DNA from: Girardinichthys multiradiatus
Lineage: Eukaryota; Chordata; Actinopteri; Cyprinodontiformes; Goodeidae
DNA length: 64,000 nt
Reading direction: 5' to 3'
NCBI RefSeq assembly: GCF_021462225.1
Contig: NC_061804.1
Location: 11,662,740-11,726,739 of the forward strand
Each line of letters starts with the position of its first letter. Positions within the stretch are counted from its first letter, which is position 1. The position numbers and the translations under genes were made by a program. The notes beneath the pieces were generated by a model. The model ran no database searches. It saw only the letters and a program-made list of their open reading frames with translations, and was not told the DNA's origin. Shown here piece by piece: positions 1 to 59,400 of this stretch.

Positions 1-637
1 CTCTTGCAAAATTTCAATAAATCTGATTCTGAATGACAATCATCAGTCTCGGTCTTGATAAAAACAATTTTTTCCACAACAGGACATATACATCAAAATA
101 TAAATCCAGGAGCTTGCACCTTGAAGCACGATTTTCGGCGTGTTGGAGATGCAAGACTCTAGATTCACATTTTTTGTTTCAGCTTAGCAAAGCTGCCCAA
201 AAATCATCCCAATGTCACCGGACTACTGAAAGTACCCAGCCTTCCAGTTGCTACTAACTACTTTCCACAGCTTTTTTTTTTCACATAAATCCTGTTTTGT
301 TTACTAATGTTTACACCTCTGCCAATAGTGTGTGACATCAGAATGTTTTAATCCATTCAACAGACAAGCTGCATAGCAATTTTAAAGACTGCGGACCAAC
401 CAGATCTCCTATCTATGCGTTACATTAACGCTCAGCATGGACTCCTGCTTTACTTGCACTGCCATACTTGCACAATGATCACCTGCACTGTTGTATTGCT
501 CTTGCATCTTATACTGCTCTATATTTACTCTCACTCACTTAAAACTGTGCACATATATTTATATTATATTGTAGATATATTTATACTGTTTAATTTGTAC
601 TGTATTGCACCGACTACGCCAAAACAAATTCCTTGTA
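1..637 (+). repeat. LINE 3' UTR-like repeat, left part
   Basis: AT-rich sequence ending CCTTGTA where the Tc1 element enters; after the element it resumes TGTCCAAAAACGTACTTGG and a TGATTC tail. From memory this is the 3' end of a common fish non-LTR element. Bases 1-35 hold another TGATTC-type tail. No gene seen. Confidence 0.5.
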
Positions 638-2205
638 CAGGTCCTTCTCAAAAAATTAGCATATTGTGATAAAGTTAATTATTTTCTATAATGTAATGAT
701 GAAAATTTAATATTCATATATTTTAGATTCATTGCACACTAACTGAAATATTTCAGGTCCTTTATTGTCTTAATACGGATGATTTTGGCATACAGCTCAT
801 GAAAACCCAAAATTCCTATCTCACAAAATTAGCATATTTAATCCGACCAATAAAAGAAAAGTGTTTTTAATACAAAAAACGTCAACCTTCAAATAATCAT
901 GTACAGTTATGCACTCAATACTTGGTCGGGAATCCTTTTGCAGAAATGACTGCTTCAATGCGGCGTGGCATGGAGGCAATCAGCCTGTGGCACTGCTGAG
1001 GTCTTATGGAGGCCCAGGATGCTTCGATAGCGGCCTTTAGCTCATCCAGAGTGTTGGGTCTTGAGTCTCTCAACGTTCTCTTCACAATATCCCACAGATT
1101 CTCTATGGGGTTCAGGTCAGGAGAGTTGGCAGGCCAATTGAGCACAGTGATACCATGGTCAGTAAACCATTTACCAGTGGTTTTGGCACTGTGAGCAGGC
1201 GCCAGGCCGTGCTGAAAAATGAAATCTTCATCTCCATAAAGCTTTTCAGCAGATGGAAGCATGAAGTGCTCCAAAATCTCCTGATAGCTAGCTGCATTGA
1301 CCCTGCCCTTGATAAAACACAGTGGACCAACACCAGCAGCTGACACGGCACCCCAGACCATCACTGACTGTGGGTACTTGACACTGGACTTCTGGCATTT
1401 TGGCATTTCCTTCTCCCCAGTCTTCCTCCAGACTCTGGCACCTTGATTTCTGAATGACATGCAGAATTTGCTTTCATCTGAAAAAAGTACTTTGGACCAC
1501 TGAGCAACAGTCCAGTGCTGCTTCTCTGTAGCCCAGGTCTGGGGAATGCGGCACCTGTAGCCCATTTCCTGCACACGCCTGTGCACGGTGGCTCTGGATG
1601 TTTCTACTCCAGACTCAGTCCACTGCTTCCGCAGGTCCCCCAAGGTCTGGAATCGGCCCTTTTCCACAATCTTTCTCAGGGTCCGGTCACCTCTTCTTGT
1701 TGTGCAGCGTTTTCTGCCACACGTTTTCCTTCCCACAGACTTCCCACTGAGGTGCCTTGATACAGCACTCTGGGAACAGCCTATTCGTTCAGAAATGTCT
1801 TTCTGTGTCTTACCCTCTTGCTTGAGGGTGTCAATAGTGGCCTTCTGGACTGCAGTCAGGTCGGCAGTCTTACCCATGATCGGGGTTTTGAGTGATGAAC
1901 CAGGCTGGGAGTTATAAAGGCCTCAGGAATCTTTTGCAGGTGTTTAGAGTTAACTCGTTGATTCAGATGATTAGGTTCATAGCTCGTTTAGAGACCCTTT
2001 TAATGATATGCTAATTTTGTGAGATAGGAATTTTGGGTTTTCATGAGCTGTATGCCAAAATCATCCGTATTAAGACAATAAAAGACCTGAAATATTTCAG
2101 TTAGTGTGCAATGAATCTAAAATATATGAATGTTAAATTTTCATCATGACATTATGGAAAATAATGAACTTTATCACAATATGCTAATTTTTTGAGAAGG
2201 ACCTG
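638..2205 (-). mobile_element. Tc1-like transposon, family A copy 1 (1568 bp)
   Basis: Bounded by TA at 636-637 and 2206-2207. Terminal inverted repeats of about 200 bp begin CAGGTCCTTCTC. Each TIR carries the ATTAGCATAT core twice, at its outer and inner ends, the IR/DR layout of Tc1 elements. Encodes the transposase at 915-1877. A second copy lies at 50698-52276. Confidence 0.95.
915..1877 (-). CDS. Tc1-like transposase, open but catalytically defective
   Basis: 320 residues. N-terminal paired helix-turn-helix DNA-binding part (GCSQSAVSRHLSGKSVGRK), then the DDE domain with FSDESKF (first Asp) and SPDLNPIENLW (second Asp region and Glu). The middle catalytic Asp is lost: the motif reads QHGLAPAH where the sister copy has QHDLAPAH. 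It also lacks 14 residues after RCRIPQ that the sister copy and other Tc1 transposases keep. The ORF has no stop, yet it should not cut DNA. Antisense to tecta. Confidence 0.9.
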   Translation of the reverse strand: MGKTADLTAVQKATIDTLKQEGKTQKDISERIGCSQSAVSRHLSGKSVGRKTCGRKRCTTRRGDRTLRKIVEKGRFQTLGDLRKQWTESGVETSRATVHRRVQEMGYRCRIPQTWATEKQHWTVAQWSKVLFSDESKFCMSFRNQGARVWRKTGEKEMPKCQKSSVKYPQSVMVWGAVSAAGVGPLCFIKGRVNAASYQEILEHFMLPSAEKLYGDEDFIFQHGLAPAHSAKTTGKWFTDHGITVLNWPANSPDLNPIENLWDIVKRTLRDSRPNTLDELKAAIEASWASIRPQQCHRLIASMPRRIEAVISAKGFPTKY

Positions 2206-2262
2206 TATGTCCAAAAACGTACTTGGCAATAAAGCTTTTCTGATTCTGATTCTGATTCTATT
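2206..2262 (+). repeat. LINE 3' tail with TGATTC repeats, right part
   Basis: Continuation of the repeat interrupted by the Tc1 element: CAATAAAGC followed by four imperfect TGATTC units. Confidence 0.55.
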
Positions 2263-3763
2263 TAAGTAATAATAGTCTTAAGTAAATACCCACCTAATGT
2301 AATAGTGACGGTGTTTAAGGATTTCTCGTGAAGTTCACATACGCAGCTTTGACATTTTTGAGATTTAAGTTCTTTTACGTGGCAGAAATTTACTCTGGTT
2401 TGCTCAGATTAGCCATTAACATGTGCTTTCAAAGAAAAGCTAGCAAGTAATTATACAAAATGAAGATGTTAAAGGCCAAACACATTATTGACGTACAGTG
2501 CATGTCAAAAAATATGCTTCTGTTACTTTCACTACCACAACAGTGGCATCTGGCCCCTGACCACTGTTTTACTGTCAATAGACCCTGCTTCTGAATGACC
2601 AAAGTCCAGTGATCTGTGTTGCCTCAGCACATTTTAGTAAGATGTATCTATGCATGCATTCAAGAAGATATAACTTGCCAAACAGCAGCATTTTCATTGT
2701 TTCCTCGCCTTAAGATATGTTTATACTCAACAATCCCTGGATAACTGATTAGAATGAGTATAAACCAACTAATAACATCATCTATAGGTGGGAAAGACAT
2801 GTTGACTAAGTAACTCAAGAAAGAAGGGGAAGGTTCAGGCTTTGTATTAAAACGGATGTTAGTAAGATAGGATTTTAAAGTACAAGAAAGTCCTTTTTCA
2901 GAATTGGTAGAAATGTGGAAGGCTTTAAAAATTTTATTTTAGTCCTGAATCATCCATTTGCTAGAACCATTAAAGGGGTTATATCAGTTTGGGGTTGTAG
3001 CAGATTTGAAATCAGTTTCCCATTAAGGCAGAAAGACTTAATGTTCGCTGTGATGTACTGGTCCATCACTGACTGTACATCCAGGACCTTAAGGAGTTTG
3101 ATTACAGTTCATTAAATAATAAAGTTTAAAGGTTTGTATATGGTGACAGCAAAATCTGCCAACTTGGCTGTGTATTCAGCTTTACCAATGGGAAACTTGC
3201 CAAGCCTGACACTGAACAGCCCCAATGGACCACTGCAAGGTCCTTGGCAGCTGAAACCTTCTCACCTAAAGCCATTAGTGCCCTTGTGTTTACACTCCTG
3301 TTCCTTTAGCCAACAATCATGGATGGGTCCCAAACAGAGGTAGTAATGAGGTCCTGAGCTGCTTCACAGCTTCAGGCACCGAGACGAAGGAGGAGAGAGG
3401 GCCAGTCTCAGCAGCTGCTGGGGACACAGTACACAGAGGACCCATGTCTACCGCCGTTAGCTCACATGAGACCGTAGGCAAATGTGATCCTTGGACATTG
3501 TTCTGAGATGCATAATGGGGCCTTTTCAGAAATACTCATGGGAGACCTGGGAGCCTGATCTTAAAGAAGTAACGTGGTGCTGCTTGGATGGTTTCCCCTC
3601 CTCTCTGCTTTGTTAAATGGTCTTGTTTATGAGAAGATGTCCGAAGACTCACATCTCCCTGCATCTCCATTAGCTTTGAGGGAAAGGCAACACAGATTAA
3701 GTAACAAGACTTCAATTTAATCTCTCTCCTCATCCCCTTCTGTTTTTTCTTTCCCATTTTTAG
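2263..3763. other. upstream region of tecta, nothing recognised
   Basis: 1.5 kb of AT-rich DNA without a convincing ORF or repeat. It should hold the tecta promoter and any untranslated first exon; the polypyrimidine-AG at 3741-3763 suggests one. No clear TATA box assigned. Confidence 0.4.
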
Positions 3764-3764
3764 A

Positions 3765-39274
<35,510 letters not shown>

Positions 39275-42200
39275 ACGAAGCAACCAAATAACAAACATCA
39301 AACACAGAAAAGACTTGAAAACTAGACGGAAATTTGAAAACGTATAAATGTTTGAATGCACATGTGAATTTAGTTCTTGAATGTCTTTGTAGAAAACTGT
39401 GTTGAGCTTCGTTTTTAGCCCTTCTGTTATTTAGATACATCGGGATCTCTAATTTAAAGCTACTGCGTAGAGTTTTTTATGTTTTTATAAAGTTTTCAAT
39501 TGTGTCTGATTGTTTTCTTTTTTTATGGAAATATTATTGTTAATAATAAGGACCACCAGATGGCGCCAAAGAAACTCGAAAATGAAAAGTTTGAGGTGGA
39601 TTGAACGTAGACGTTAGGGAGAGATTGTGATTAAACTATTACAAAGTACATTTCTTGGTGAACTTAGACATGATTGGAGAGTTTCATAGTCAGAACTGAA
39701 ACATTCAATCACACATGAGGCTGGAACTGGTCCAATGAATGTTACTTCTGGCACATCATTCAAGGAGCTAAAACAATATTCATTAAACTGAGTCACAGAA
39801 GAGTAAATTGATGTTTTCTTGTAAAATGTTTTTCAGTTTATAATTTTTTACATTGTTTCTCATTCCATCAGCTAATTTGTGATAATCTTCTAGCAGTATC
39901 TCCAACCTGAGGTTCTGCTGAATGATGGGACACATCATGGTGATCTCATCACCACAATGTTCATTAAAATCTGTTCTCTCAATGTAAGAAACCATAGGTA
40001 GCCATCTGTTGCTTAAGGGTAATTAATTTGTGCACACATATTCATACCCAGAAGTCATCTGTTTAAGAACAAGCTACAGGTTGTTGTTTGGATGCAAGTT
40101 ATTCCAACCTATCATTAAACCACAAAGATCACCTCCCAGCAGCACCAGAAACTGAAGTTATTTGCTGTTTAAGTGTTAGAGCCGTCTGATGCTCCTATAA
40201 CTCCTCTGGTGTTGTGTTTACTTCTGTCTCCCATGTTACTCTAACCCCAGAAAATAAATAATCTTAATTCGTGCTACGGGGCCCAAACGTCCCAAGAACA
40301 TATAACCCTCACCATGACTCCACCACCACCAGCCTGAACCTTTGCTATTAGGTAGGATAGATCCAAAGTTTCATGTTAATTACTGCAAATTCTGACCTGA
40401 CCAACTGAGTGCTGCAGCTGAAAATGAGACTCACCGGGCCAGGCAGCGTTTCTTCAACCTGTTCTGGTCCAGTTCTGGTGAGTCTGTGTGATTTGTAGCC
40501 TCAGTTTCCTGTTCTTGGCTGACAGGGCCAGGTGTGGTCTTCTGCTGCTGTAGCCCATCTGCTTCAATCTTGCAGGAGTTCAGAGATCATTCAGAGATGG
40601 TGTTCTGCATATGTTGGTTATAAAGAGTAGCTAACTGAGCTACTGCTGCTATGCTATCACCTCGAACCAGAGTTCCCATTCTCCTCTGACATCAACCAGG
40701 CTGCTTCATCCACACAGCTGCAACTCCAGAGGTTTTCTCTCTTTTCTCTGTAAATCTGACAGATGCATATGGGTGAAAATCCCAGGTTCTGAAATACTTG
40801 TTCAGAGTAACTTAAATCTCCTTTCTTCCTCATTTCGATGTTCAGTTTAAACTTCAACAAGTCATTTTCAACATGTCTGGAAGTCTAAATGCTTCAGTTG
40901 CTGCCATCTGATTGGCTCATTTGCTCAACAAAGTGACCAGTGAATGTACATTAATGTTTTTAACTGAGAGAACAATATTGTTTGGTTGTTCATGTAATTT
41001 TAATTTCTAAAACAACAAAACTACTTAAACCAGAGCCTAGTTGAGTTGAGTTACGTTGTTCAGTCCTCTGAAACCTGTAGAACCTGTAGAATGATGAACA
41101 TGGCCAACATGAGCAACACGTTAGTCTGTCACCTCATTTACTGAGGCTTAGATTTAATATTTTCACTTTCTGAAACAGGAAATTAGGAAGCAGTGCATTT
41201 GACTTAAAACTATTTAGCAATACTCAAAATTACAAGTTAGTCCAACTCCAGCCTAAACTAGCAATGACCAGTTTCAAATCATGCTGTGATTATAAAAAAC
41301 ACTTACATTTTCAGTTTCATGGTTTAAACTGATTTTCCCAGAGACCCTGTGGGTTTTCTCTCATTGCATACATTCATTATATTTTCATTTAAAAACATAT
41401 GTTGGTTCTTTATCATCTTTAAACAAAGTTAATATGAGCCATCATGACAGGTCCAAAGAGCCACTTGTGGCGCCAGAGCCGCAGGTTGCAGACCCCTGGC
41501 GTGTGGTTGATTGTACCGGAGGAAAACATTCAGTGAAAATCTTTCATAATGGATAAACAGTGAGTTAATACAGAGTGAATCAGACGTGGAGTTTATGAGT
41601 GAAATATTTATGTGTGAGAAAAGCAGCTTGTGGAAAAAATATTCTCGTAATTTTAGCAGACATGTAATAGAACCCAGAATATCTTTAGGATGTAAGAAAC
41701 ATCTTTAGTTGTGCTTTTATTCTACTTCATTATGATGATTTTTAGCCTCTCTCCACAGGAATGGTGTAGTTTCCCATGAAGGATTGTCATTTGATACTGT
41801 GGCTTTGTGACAAAGGGAAGGTCTCACAATCATTCGCTTTCTGTTTGTCTCCTGCTCACCTTACAAACCTCCAATGATCTCACTGAGCAGTGATGAAAGT
41901 TTAATTCAGTCGCATCCGAAGTTGACCAGGTGAGCCATTCTGTTGCCTTGTGTGTACAAATGTACAGTCCTCCTCAATTTGTTCAAATCTTATTTTAAAT
42001 GTTTGAAAAATGACCAACAGAAACATCTTTCCTTAAATAAATGTTCTGAAAATCAGTACGAGTGACATTTATTTGATGCATCCAGGCATGTCTGCCCCCC
42101 ACGCCCGTCGCAGGGTCATACACCAGCTGAGGAAGCACATGAGAAACAGTCATCAGTAATTAAAGGCTTAATTATCAGTGTCCGCTGCCATGATGTTGTT

Positions 42201-42814
42201 TCAAACATGCAAAACAGGCCTAGTGTCTGCCATGCGCTAATGTTTTGGTAACTTGTCTCCAGGATACTGTTACCAGGCAATAAATCAATAAAAAGTAAAT
42301 AGTGCCAGTACCTTCACACCTTCTGAACTCCCTCTGTTACTTTATCAAAGCAAAATTAGGCAGAGTTTCAACACAATCTGGCAGACAGTGAAGAATATGA
42401 GGAGTTGAGTTTCCTGCTGTCTTTCAGCGATCAGTGACATCTCAGAGGAGCTGGATGGGAAGGAAAGTGATGATTAAAGAAACATAAGACAGCGAGATAA
42501 ACTGAGACGCTCATCAATGAAAACTTGGAGAAGAATGAAGAGAGGCACTAACAAATAAACTAACAGTTATATCAGACGTTTCTGACCATCTGAGAACATT
42601 TGCTGCAACTTTACGCTGACAGACTGACACAAACCCCTGATAACAGATCAGAACCTGTGGAGGCTCTGACCTCCACCAGGTCTTGTCACAGAGCAAATAA
42701 TGGCTTTTACTACCTTACATAAGCTCTCTGACCCAAAGACTACGCTGTTTACAGTGAACAGAAACCTGTATTCCCAACGTTCCCACCAACACCACCAGGG
42801 CTGACACACAAGAC
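39275..42814. other. intergenic DNA after tecta
   Basis: The tecta 3' UTR begins here; ATTAAA at 39629 and AATAAA at 40253 are candidate polyadenylation signals, neither decisive. A hAT-like repeat end (GCAGGTTGCAGACCCCTG) finishes at 41498. Nothing else recognised. Confidence 0.45.
39553..39567 (+). promoter_or_regulatory. CTCF-like motif downstream of tecta
   Basis: CCACCAGATGGCGCC fits the CTCF core pattern CCASYAGRKGGCRSY at every position. It lies 280 bp past the tecta stop, in the gap before usp2. Binding is inferred. Confidence 0.4.
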
Positions 42815-43345
42815 CTTGTTTTAAATCCAGCCACGTTGGCGCGGCAGAAACAGTCTGTTTAAGGTGAGGTAAAACCAGCCTTACAATTGGATTTCCAGAC
42901 TTTGACTAGGCCACTGCAACAATGTATTGTTCTTATCCATTCAGAAGTGGATCGCCTGGTGGCTTTGGATCATTGTGCTGCTGCATAACCCGGGTGTTCT
43001 TGAACACAACGTTATTGGTCGGATTTTCTCCTGCAGGATTTAGTACTTTAGAGCAGAATTCATGGTTTCAGCGGTTAGCCGTCCAGGTCCGGAAGGTTTT
43101 TGAATTTCTTTAGATCGGAGCAGGATGTGTTTCTTATTGAGATCTTTCAGCCTACTTCATCTTGTCAGGCAGGTTCTGTTTATGGGATTTCTTGTTTCTG
43201 CAGGCTAAATGAAAACATCATTTTAAAATAGCTTTTTGCACATACTCAGATAATAACATTTGTTTAATGATTTGAAACATTTAAGGTGCATAAACAAATC
43301 GATAAAAGAAGAAAGGCATAACGGGGTAAATACTTTCCCACAGAT
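42815..43345 (-). mobile_element. internally deleted Tc1-like family C remnant
   Basis: Plus-strand text GACTTTGACTAGGCCACTGC, TGGCTTTGGATCATTGTGC and GAATTTCTTTAGATCGGAGC are minus-strand transposase coding remnants; the middle of the gene is missing. Confidence 0.65.
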
Positions 43346-46300
43346 ATCAGGTTAACCTGAATCTCCAACTTGTTGCTTAAACTCAATAGTTTAAGCAACA
43401 ATAGTTTTATCTTTTCTTGTTTATTATGCCAATTAAAGGATGCTGTTAGACAGAGAAAAGCTAGAGTAATAGCAGCCTGCTAGAGATACATGCATAGAAG
43501 AGCATGTATGGGAGAAATTATTGTGTACGTCAGTAACTCAGTGACCATAATATTAAAGCTTACCTGCGTTTAACAGAGTTCTGTTCGGAACTGCTGCATT
43601 ATAGCTTAAAACACATATATGGAAATTACAGCCGCCTTTAAGGTTTAGTGGCTTTCTTCCAGAAGCTTGTAGGAGGGTTACATTGTTCTGCAGGAATGAC
43701 AGAAATGTGCAACTTTAAGATGAGCTCATTGTCTAAAAATGTGCCGGTTGTTTCCATCTGGAGAAGTCCTCTCTTAGGCGTGAATTTAAAGAACACAAGC
43801 AGTGTGACATAAGAGTCTAAGTTTGGCGGAAGGTGTACTTCAGGGGAAATCATGTAACTCGTGCATCACTAATGTTGTTTTTTAGAAAGACAGCGTTTCT
43901 CTAAAACATCCTCACAGTTGGTGAAATAATGGAGGTTTATCTGACTTCAGGTGAAGAACAATCATCCCTCTTCCTTGCATGATGAAACCCTGCAGAAAGC
44001 CCAGATTTATCAGGAAGGCCTGAGAGAGAAGGTGAAGATCTCTGAATGAAAGCTTGGTTAATCAAGTTTTAAACGGATGTTTAAAATTTAGAAGAGCATC
44101 TGAAACTGTGTCACTATATTATGTTTTCACACCCAGATCATTATGGTCATCCATTAAATAAACGTCATGTTGGTGATGAAATGCAAGTCAGTGGACTCCT
44201 TTCCCTCCCATATTGAGCCTGCTGTGTTTCTATGGTTACACTGGTGTGTGTGTTATTATGGATGTGTGTAGGTTCCTGGATACCTTTTCCTGCTCCTCCT
44301 AAATAAAAGATGTAGTTTGTCTGCTTTTTTGCTTCTTTCAGGCTCTGAAAGGTAAATGTTATCTTAACTAAATGGGGTTTTGATATTTTCATTGATAATT
44401 CAACTAAACTGTTTTTGCATTCAGCATTTCTCTCTGCAAACAGTCCATACCTTGTTAACAGAAGCAAGAAAAGAAGAAGTTTCTACATTTTCTTACTTTT
44501 CCATAATACACAACCTTTCTACCATCCACAGGTCATACTTTGGGTGGCAGAAAAATGAGGAAAATCCGTGAAAAAGCAGTTAAAGTCCAAAGAAAACCCA
44601 ATAAAGGGTTGATAGAAAGCCCAGAGAATTACTGATCAAGACCGCTTCAGTTACAGGAAATATTGGGTGGTTTAAAACTATTGCACGATACTGTAAAGTA
44701 CATTGGTGAGTCTGTGCTCTTTGTAAAAGCCGCTGAGTTATTATAAAGTTTAAGGAGAAGGATGCCATGAGGATACAGGAAGGAATTCCCCGGGTCAGGC
44801 TCACTCGGAGCTGCAGGATCACTTTAAATCTGGGTGTGCTTGAATCCTCTGGGAGGCAGCTCTCAGTCCAGCCTTGTATGATGATGAACACGCAGCTGCA
44901 CCCTTTAAGCTGTGTGATAATTACTTTTTATGATGATAATTACACTCTGACTTCTTACGTAAGGTGACATGAGGAGCTGATTATTAATAGCAGTTCACTC
45001 ACAGTGTGCAGGAGTCTGCATGCAGCTCATTGGGTTTATTCATCGTTCTGTGATCAGTTTACTGTCGATTAACACATTTATCACCTGAAATTTCTTTTAT
45101 TTAGCAAAGCTGTTCAGAACAAGTAATTTAAGCATTTTTCTACCTAAAATATTAAGCTAAAAAAGTAAAGAAACTGTTAGAAACTCTGAGTAAAAAATAT
45201 GTTGCCTTTAAATTGAAATAAAAGCATTAAAGACCAGAGCCGACTACTTCGTTCCACCTTTGAACACTGAATCCCAGCACAAAGGTCAAGGTGTTCAAAC
45301 CCTGACTGGTTCTGCTGGTACAGTAGAAACGGCAATAAAACTGCTAATTGCTCATTCATACTCCTCTTCCTGCCTGTGAGCATTACAGAGGAGAAGCATC
45401 GTTTAATAACTCATAGCATTCTTTCGCAGTGCTACTTAGTTTTCATGACTCTTACAGAGCAAAATCAGGATTAAAACTCTGATAAAATGCAAAAACTCTG
45501 AACATTCAAACTGTTACTTTCAGCATAAAATGTCTGTTTTTCCTTCATCAGCACCAAGGAAACTGAATTAAAAACCTCGTAGAGGCTTTAGGTCTGTTAG
45601 ACGATAAACAGAGGTGGTGCAGGAAATAAAGGAAGAGCTGAAAAACCTTAGAAATGAATGGCCACTACCCTCAAAAGCAGAAAAACAGCTCTACCCAAAT
45701 AAGCTCTTCCTTGTCCTGGTAGTTGAAAGAAAAACCAACCTAAATTAAGCTAAACCTTCCACAACAGCAGCAAAAAGCTGAATCTAAACTAAATTATGTC
45801 TGTTGATGTACAAGATAGTTAGCACTGTAGCACAGCTTCTCGCTGCATTAGGTTAGAACAATAGCAGCTATTTTACTATCTCTTTATAGGCCGTTCTGAA
45901 TTCAAAAGAGGTTCTAACTGGATGGTCGCAAGGCATACCTAATAAAGTGGCCATATAGTGTGTTTACTTTAACGATAATCTTCAGCACATCACAGAGGTC
46001 GGGCTAAATTCATTCTCTGTGACCTGATAATCCTGCAATTAGGCGTCTCTAAAAAGAAATCAGTTGTGTTGCAACAGCATAGACTCAGGAATGTTGCAAA
46101 GATACCAAGTTTCATTCCTCTAAGCTTTCTGCTGCTCACTCAGAGCTCCTGTTGGGCTCGCTGGCAAATATGAGGTGAGCGCTGCTCCCTGCACTGACAA
46201 GGTTTTTCCATGGAGAAGTAGTTAGATGCCAGAATGATGGCAAGTTTCAGTGTTTCAAAAAATCCTCGGAAAACTATCGCTTGACATGCATCTTTCTATC

Positions 46301-47230
46301 ATTGTAAATAAAACTATTTTTCTTCTTTGATGCTGCTTGTGCAGTGACTCAATTTATATTTTTGTTTCAACAAGATGCAGTCTGACCTCCCCTGCAGGCT
46401 GAGCCACAAATGCTATCAGCAGTTTTATTTTCACCCTCACTTATGTAACTGAGGACTCTTTGACTTTGTCTCCAGTTTCAAAGTTATCTTACACCTGCCA
46501 ACAAGATTAAAAGTGCCTGGAGTAGGTTGAAGGGCATTTAAACAGCTTCAGGCTTGATATCTAGTGTCTTATCAGAGTCAGAACAGGGTCAAATCAGAGC
46601 CAAGGTCTGCTGCTGATAGTTTGGGTATCGATCGCTCAGAACAATCAGCTTTATTTAGTTTCAGTTGCAGCACAAACAGCAAGCATTGGATGTAATAAGT
46701 CTGCAGAAATACCTTCAGTTCTGTCTGCTTTTTGCTCAAAGCATTGCAGCAGTCTCCCTCACATGGTTCCTCAGTTCAGCTGCTCCTCATGCTGCTTCAG
46801 TTCTAACCTTCAGATTTCACTGAATTCATATTTATTTAAGTGGAATACTAAAATAATTATACTTTAGTTAAGGATTACAAAAAAAACAAAAAAACAACCA
46901 TAACTGATAATCAGGGTTAACTAATTTATTAATCCCAAACCTGTATGAATAATTCTGACCCTGTTTGGATTAAAGTGAATCCACAATAATCTCAAACATG
47001 TGAAATAAATCCTTATTTCCTAAAATCATTGCTTTTGTTTTATAACCATTTTGCATTGTGGGGACATATATTTATTTCAATAAATCATTAAAAACTCCAA
47101 ATTAAGAAGTTATTCTTGACCAAACCGATTGTGTCAGAACTTCTGATCACAGATGCAATAAAAAAATGTTGGAACTTCTTTTATATCTAATGAAAACAGT
47201 GTATTTCAGGTTAATGGTCCTTCTGATCTG
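43346..47230. other. intergenic DNA before usp2, nothing recognised
   Basis: No supported gene. A short common repeat end (CATACCTAATAAAGTGGCC) lies near 45937-45955. No exon resembling the long USP2 N-terminus was found. Confidence 0.45.
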
Positions 47231-47233
47231 CTA

Positions 47234-47239
47234 CACGTG
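47234..47239 (+). promoter_or_regulatory. canonical E-box CACGTG, distal, upstream of usp2
   Basis: Palindromic CACGTG 340 bp before the usp2 ATG. Mammalian Usp2 is a clock-controlled gene driven by CLOCK/BMAL1 through E-boxes; use in this fish is inference. Confidence 0.45.
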
Positions 47240-47442
47240 AACTTCTCAGCAGTATTTTTCCATCATACCTTTAATGGAAACAGCAGAAAGCAGCCCAGTA
47301 TTGCGGTATTTTTTAGCTTTTTTTAAATGGCCAGAATATCTAAAACTAAAGCCTAAACCTTCACGAAATATCCCACAAACGCACTATTTCCGAGAACACA
47401 TGAAGGCATCACCGCTGGTTTTTGTGAGTGGGAGGGGGCGTT

Positions 47443-47448
47443 CACGTG
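47443..47448 (+). promoter_or_regulatory. canonical E-box CACGTG, proximal, upstream of usp2
   Basis: Second CACGTG, about 130 bp before the usp2 ATG, next to a G-rich GC-box-like run (GGGAGGGGGCG, 47430-47440). The start region is the GC-richest part of the surrounding sequence, consistent with a promoter. Confidence 0.5.
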
Positions 47449-47506
47449 CGTCGGTAAAAACTGAAACGCGTCTGTCACACTTCACCACCTGAGGACTGAG
47501 CGACAC

Positions 47507-47538
47507 ATACCGGACATACCGGAGCGACTAATACCGGA
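47507..47538 (+). promoter_or_regulatory. three ATACCGGA repeats in the usp2 5' leader
   Basis: ATACCGGA at 47507-47514, 47516-47523 and 47531-47538, all in the same orientation. CCGGA suggests ETS-type binding, but this is inference from a short core. Confidence 0.35.
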
Positions 47539-47578
47539 CCGAAGACCCATCATCGATTATTTCAGACCCGACAGAACC

Positions 47579-58854
<11,276 letters not shown>

Positions 58855-59400
58855 ACGCCAAAATGGAGAAATGAGCTGGACTCAACTGAGCCTAAACACA
58901 TGGATGCTGCCTACAGAGAGAGAGAGAGAGAGCTCCCTCTAGTGGAGGAGAATCTGCCATTACAAACTGTGAAGATGGAACCCAGAGCCCCACCGATATC
59001 TTGGATGGAGCTCCAAGAACAGCAGGAAAAAACAAATCCAGCTTCTGGAAAAGCTTCTTAAAAGGGTCAAAACTGTAGAAAAAGTTGTTTTACAGCCATT
59101 TTTGTACCCCCTCCTGTCACTTCCTCTTTCAATATTTATAAATTATTTTAAAGGACATCATTAACAAGACATAATTTATTCTATTTAATTTATTTTATTA
59201 GAAGTTCTTGTTTGTATCACTTAAAACTGACTCGAGTGATGATGGGGTGTTTTTAAATGGAAACAATAATATTTTTGTACAGTATTTATGGAAAGCAGAG
59301 TTAATTTAATGCAGCTGTAGAAGAAGCATCATCCTTCCTGCAGCTATGATGTTGCTGACTTTACATACAGTCTGTAAATTAATAAAACTCTGTACTAAGT
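58855..59400 (+). other. usp2: usp2 3' UTR
   Basis: About 550 bp from the stop to just past the first AATAAA (59381-59386). Includes an (AG)9 run at 58915-58932. The extent is inferred from the polyadenylation signal only. Confidence 0.7.
59381..59386 (+). promoter_or_regulatory. usp2 polyadenylation signal AATAAA
   Basis: First canonical AATAAA downstream of the usp2 stop, followed within 25 bases by a GT-rich stretch (GTGTGATGTGTG at about 59407). Confidence 0.7.
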
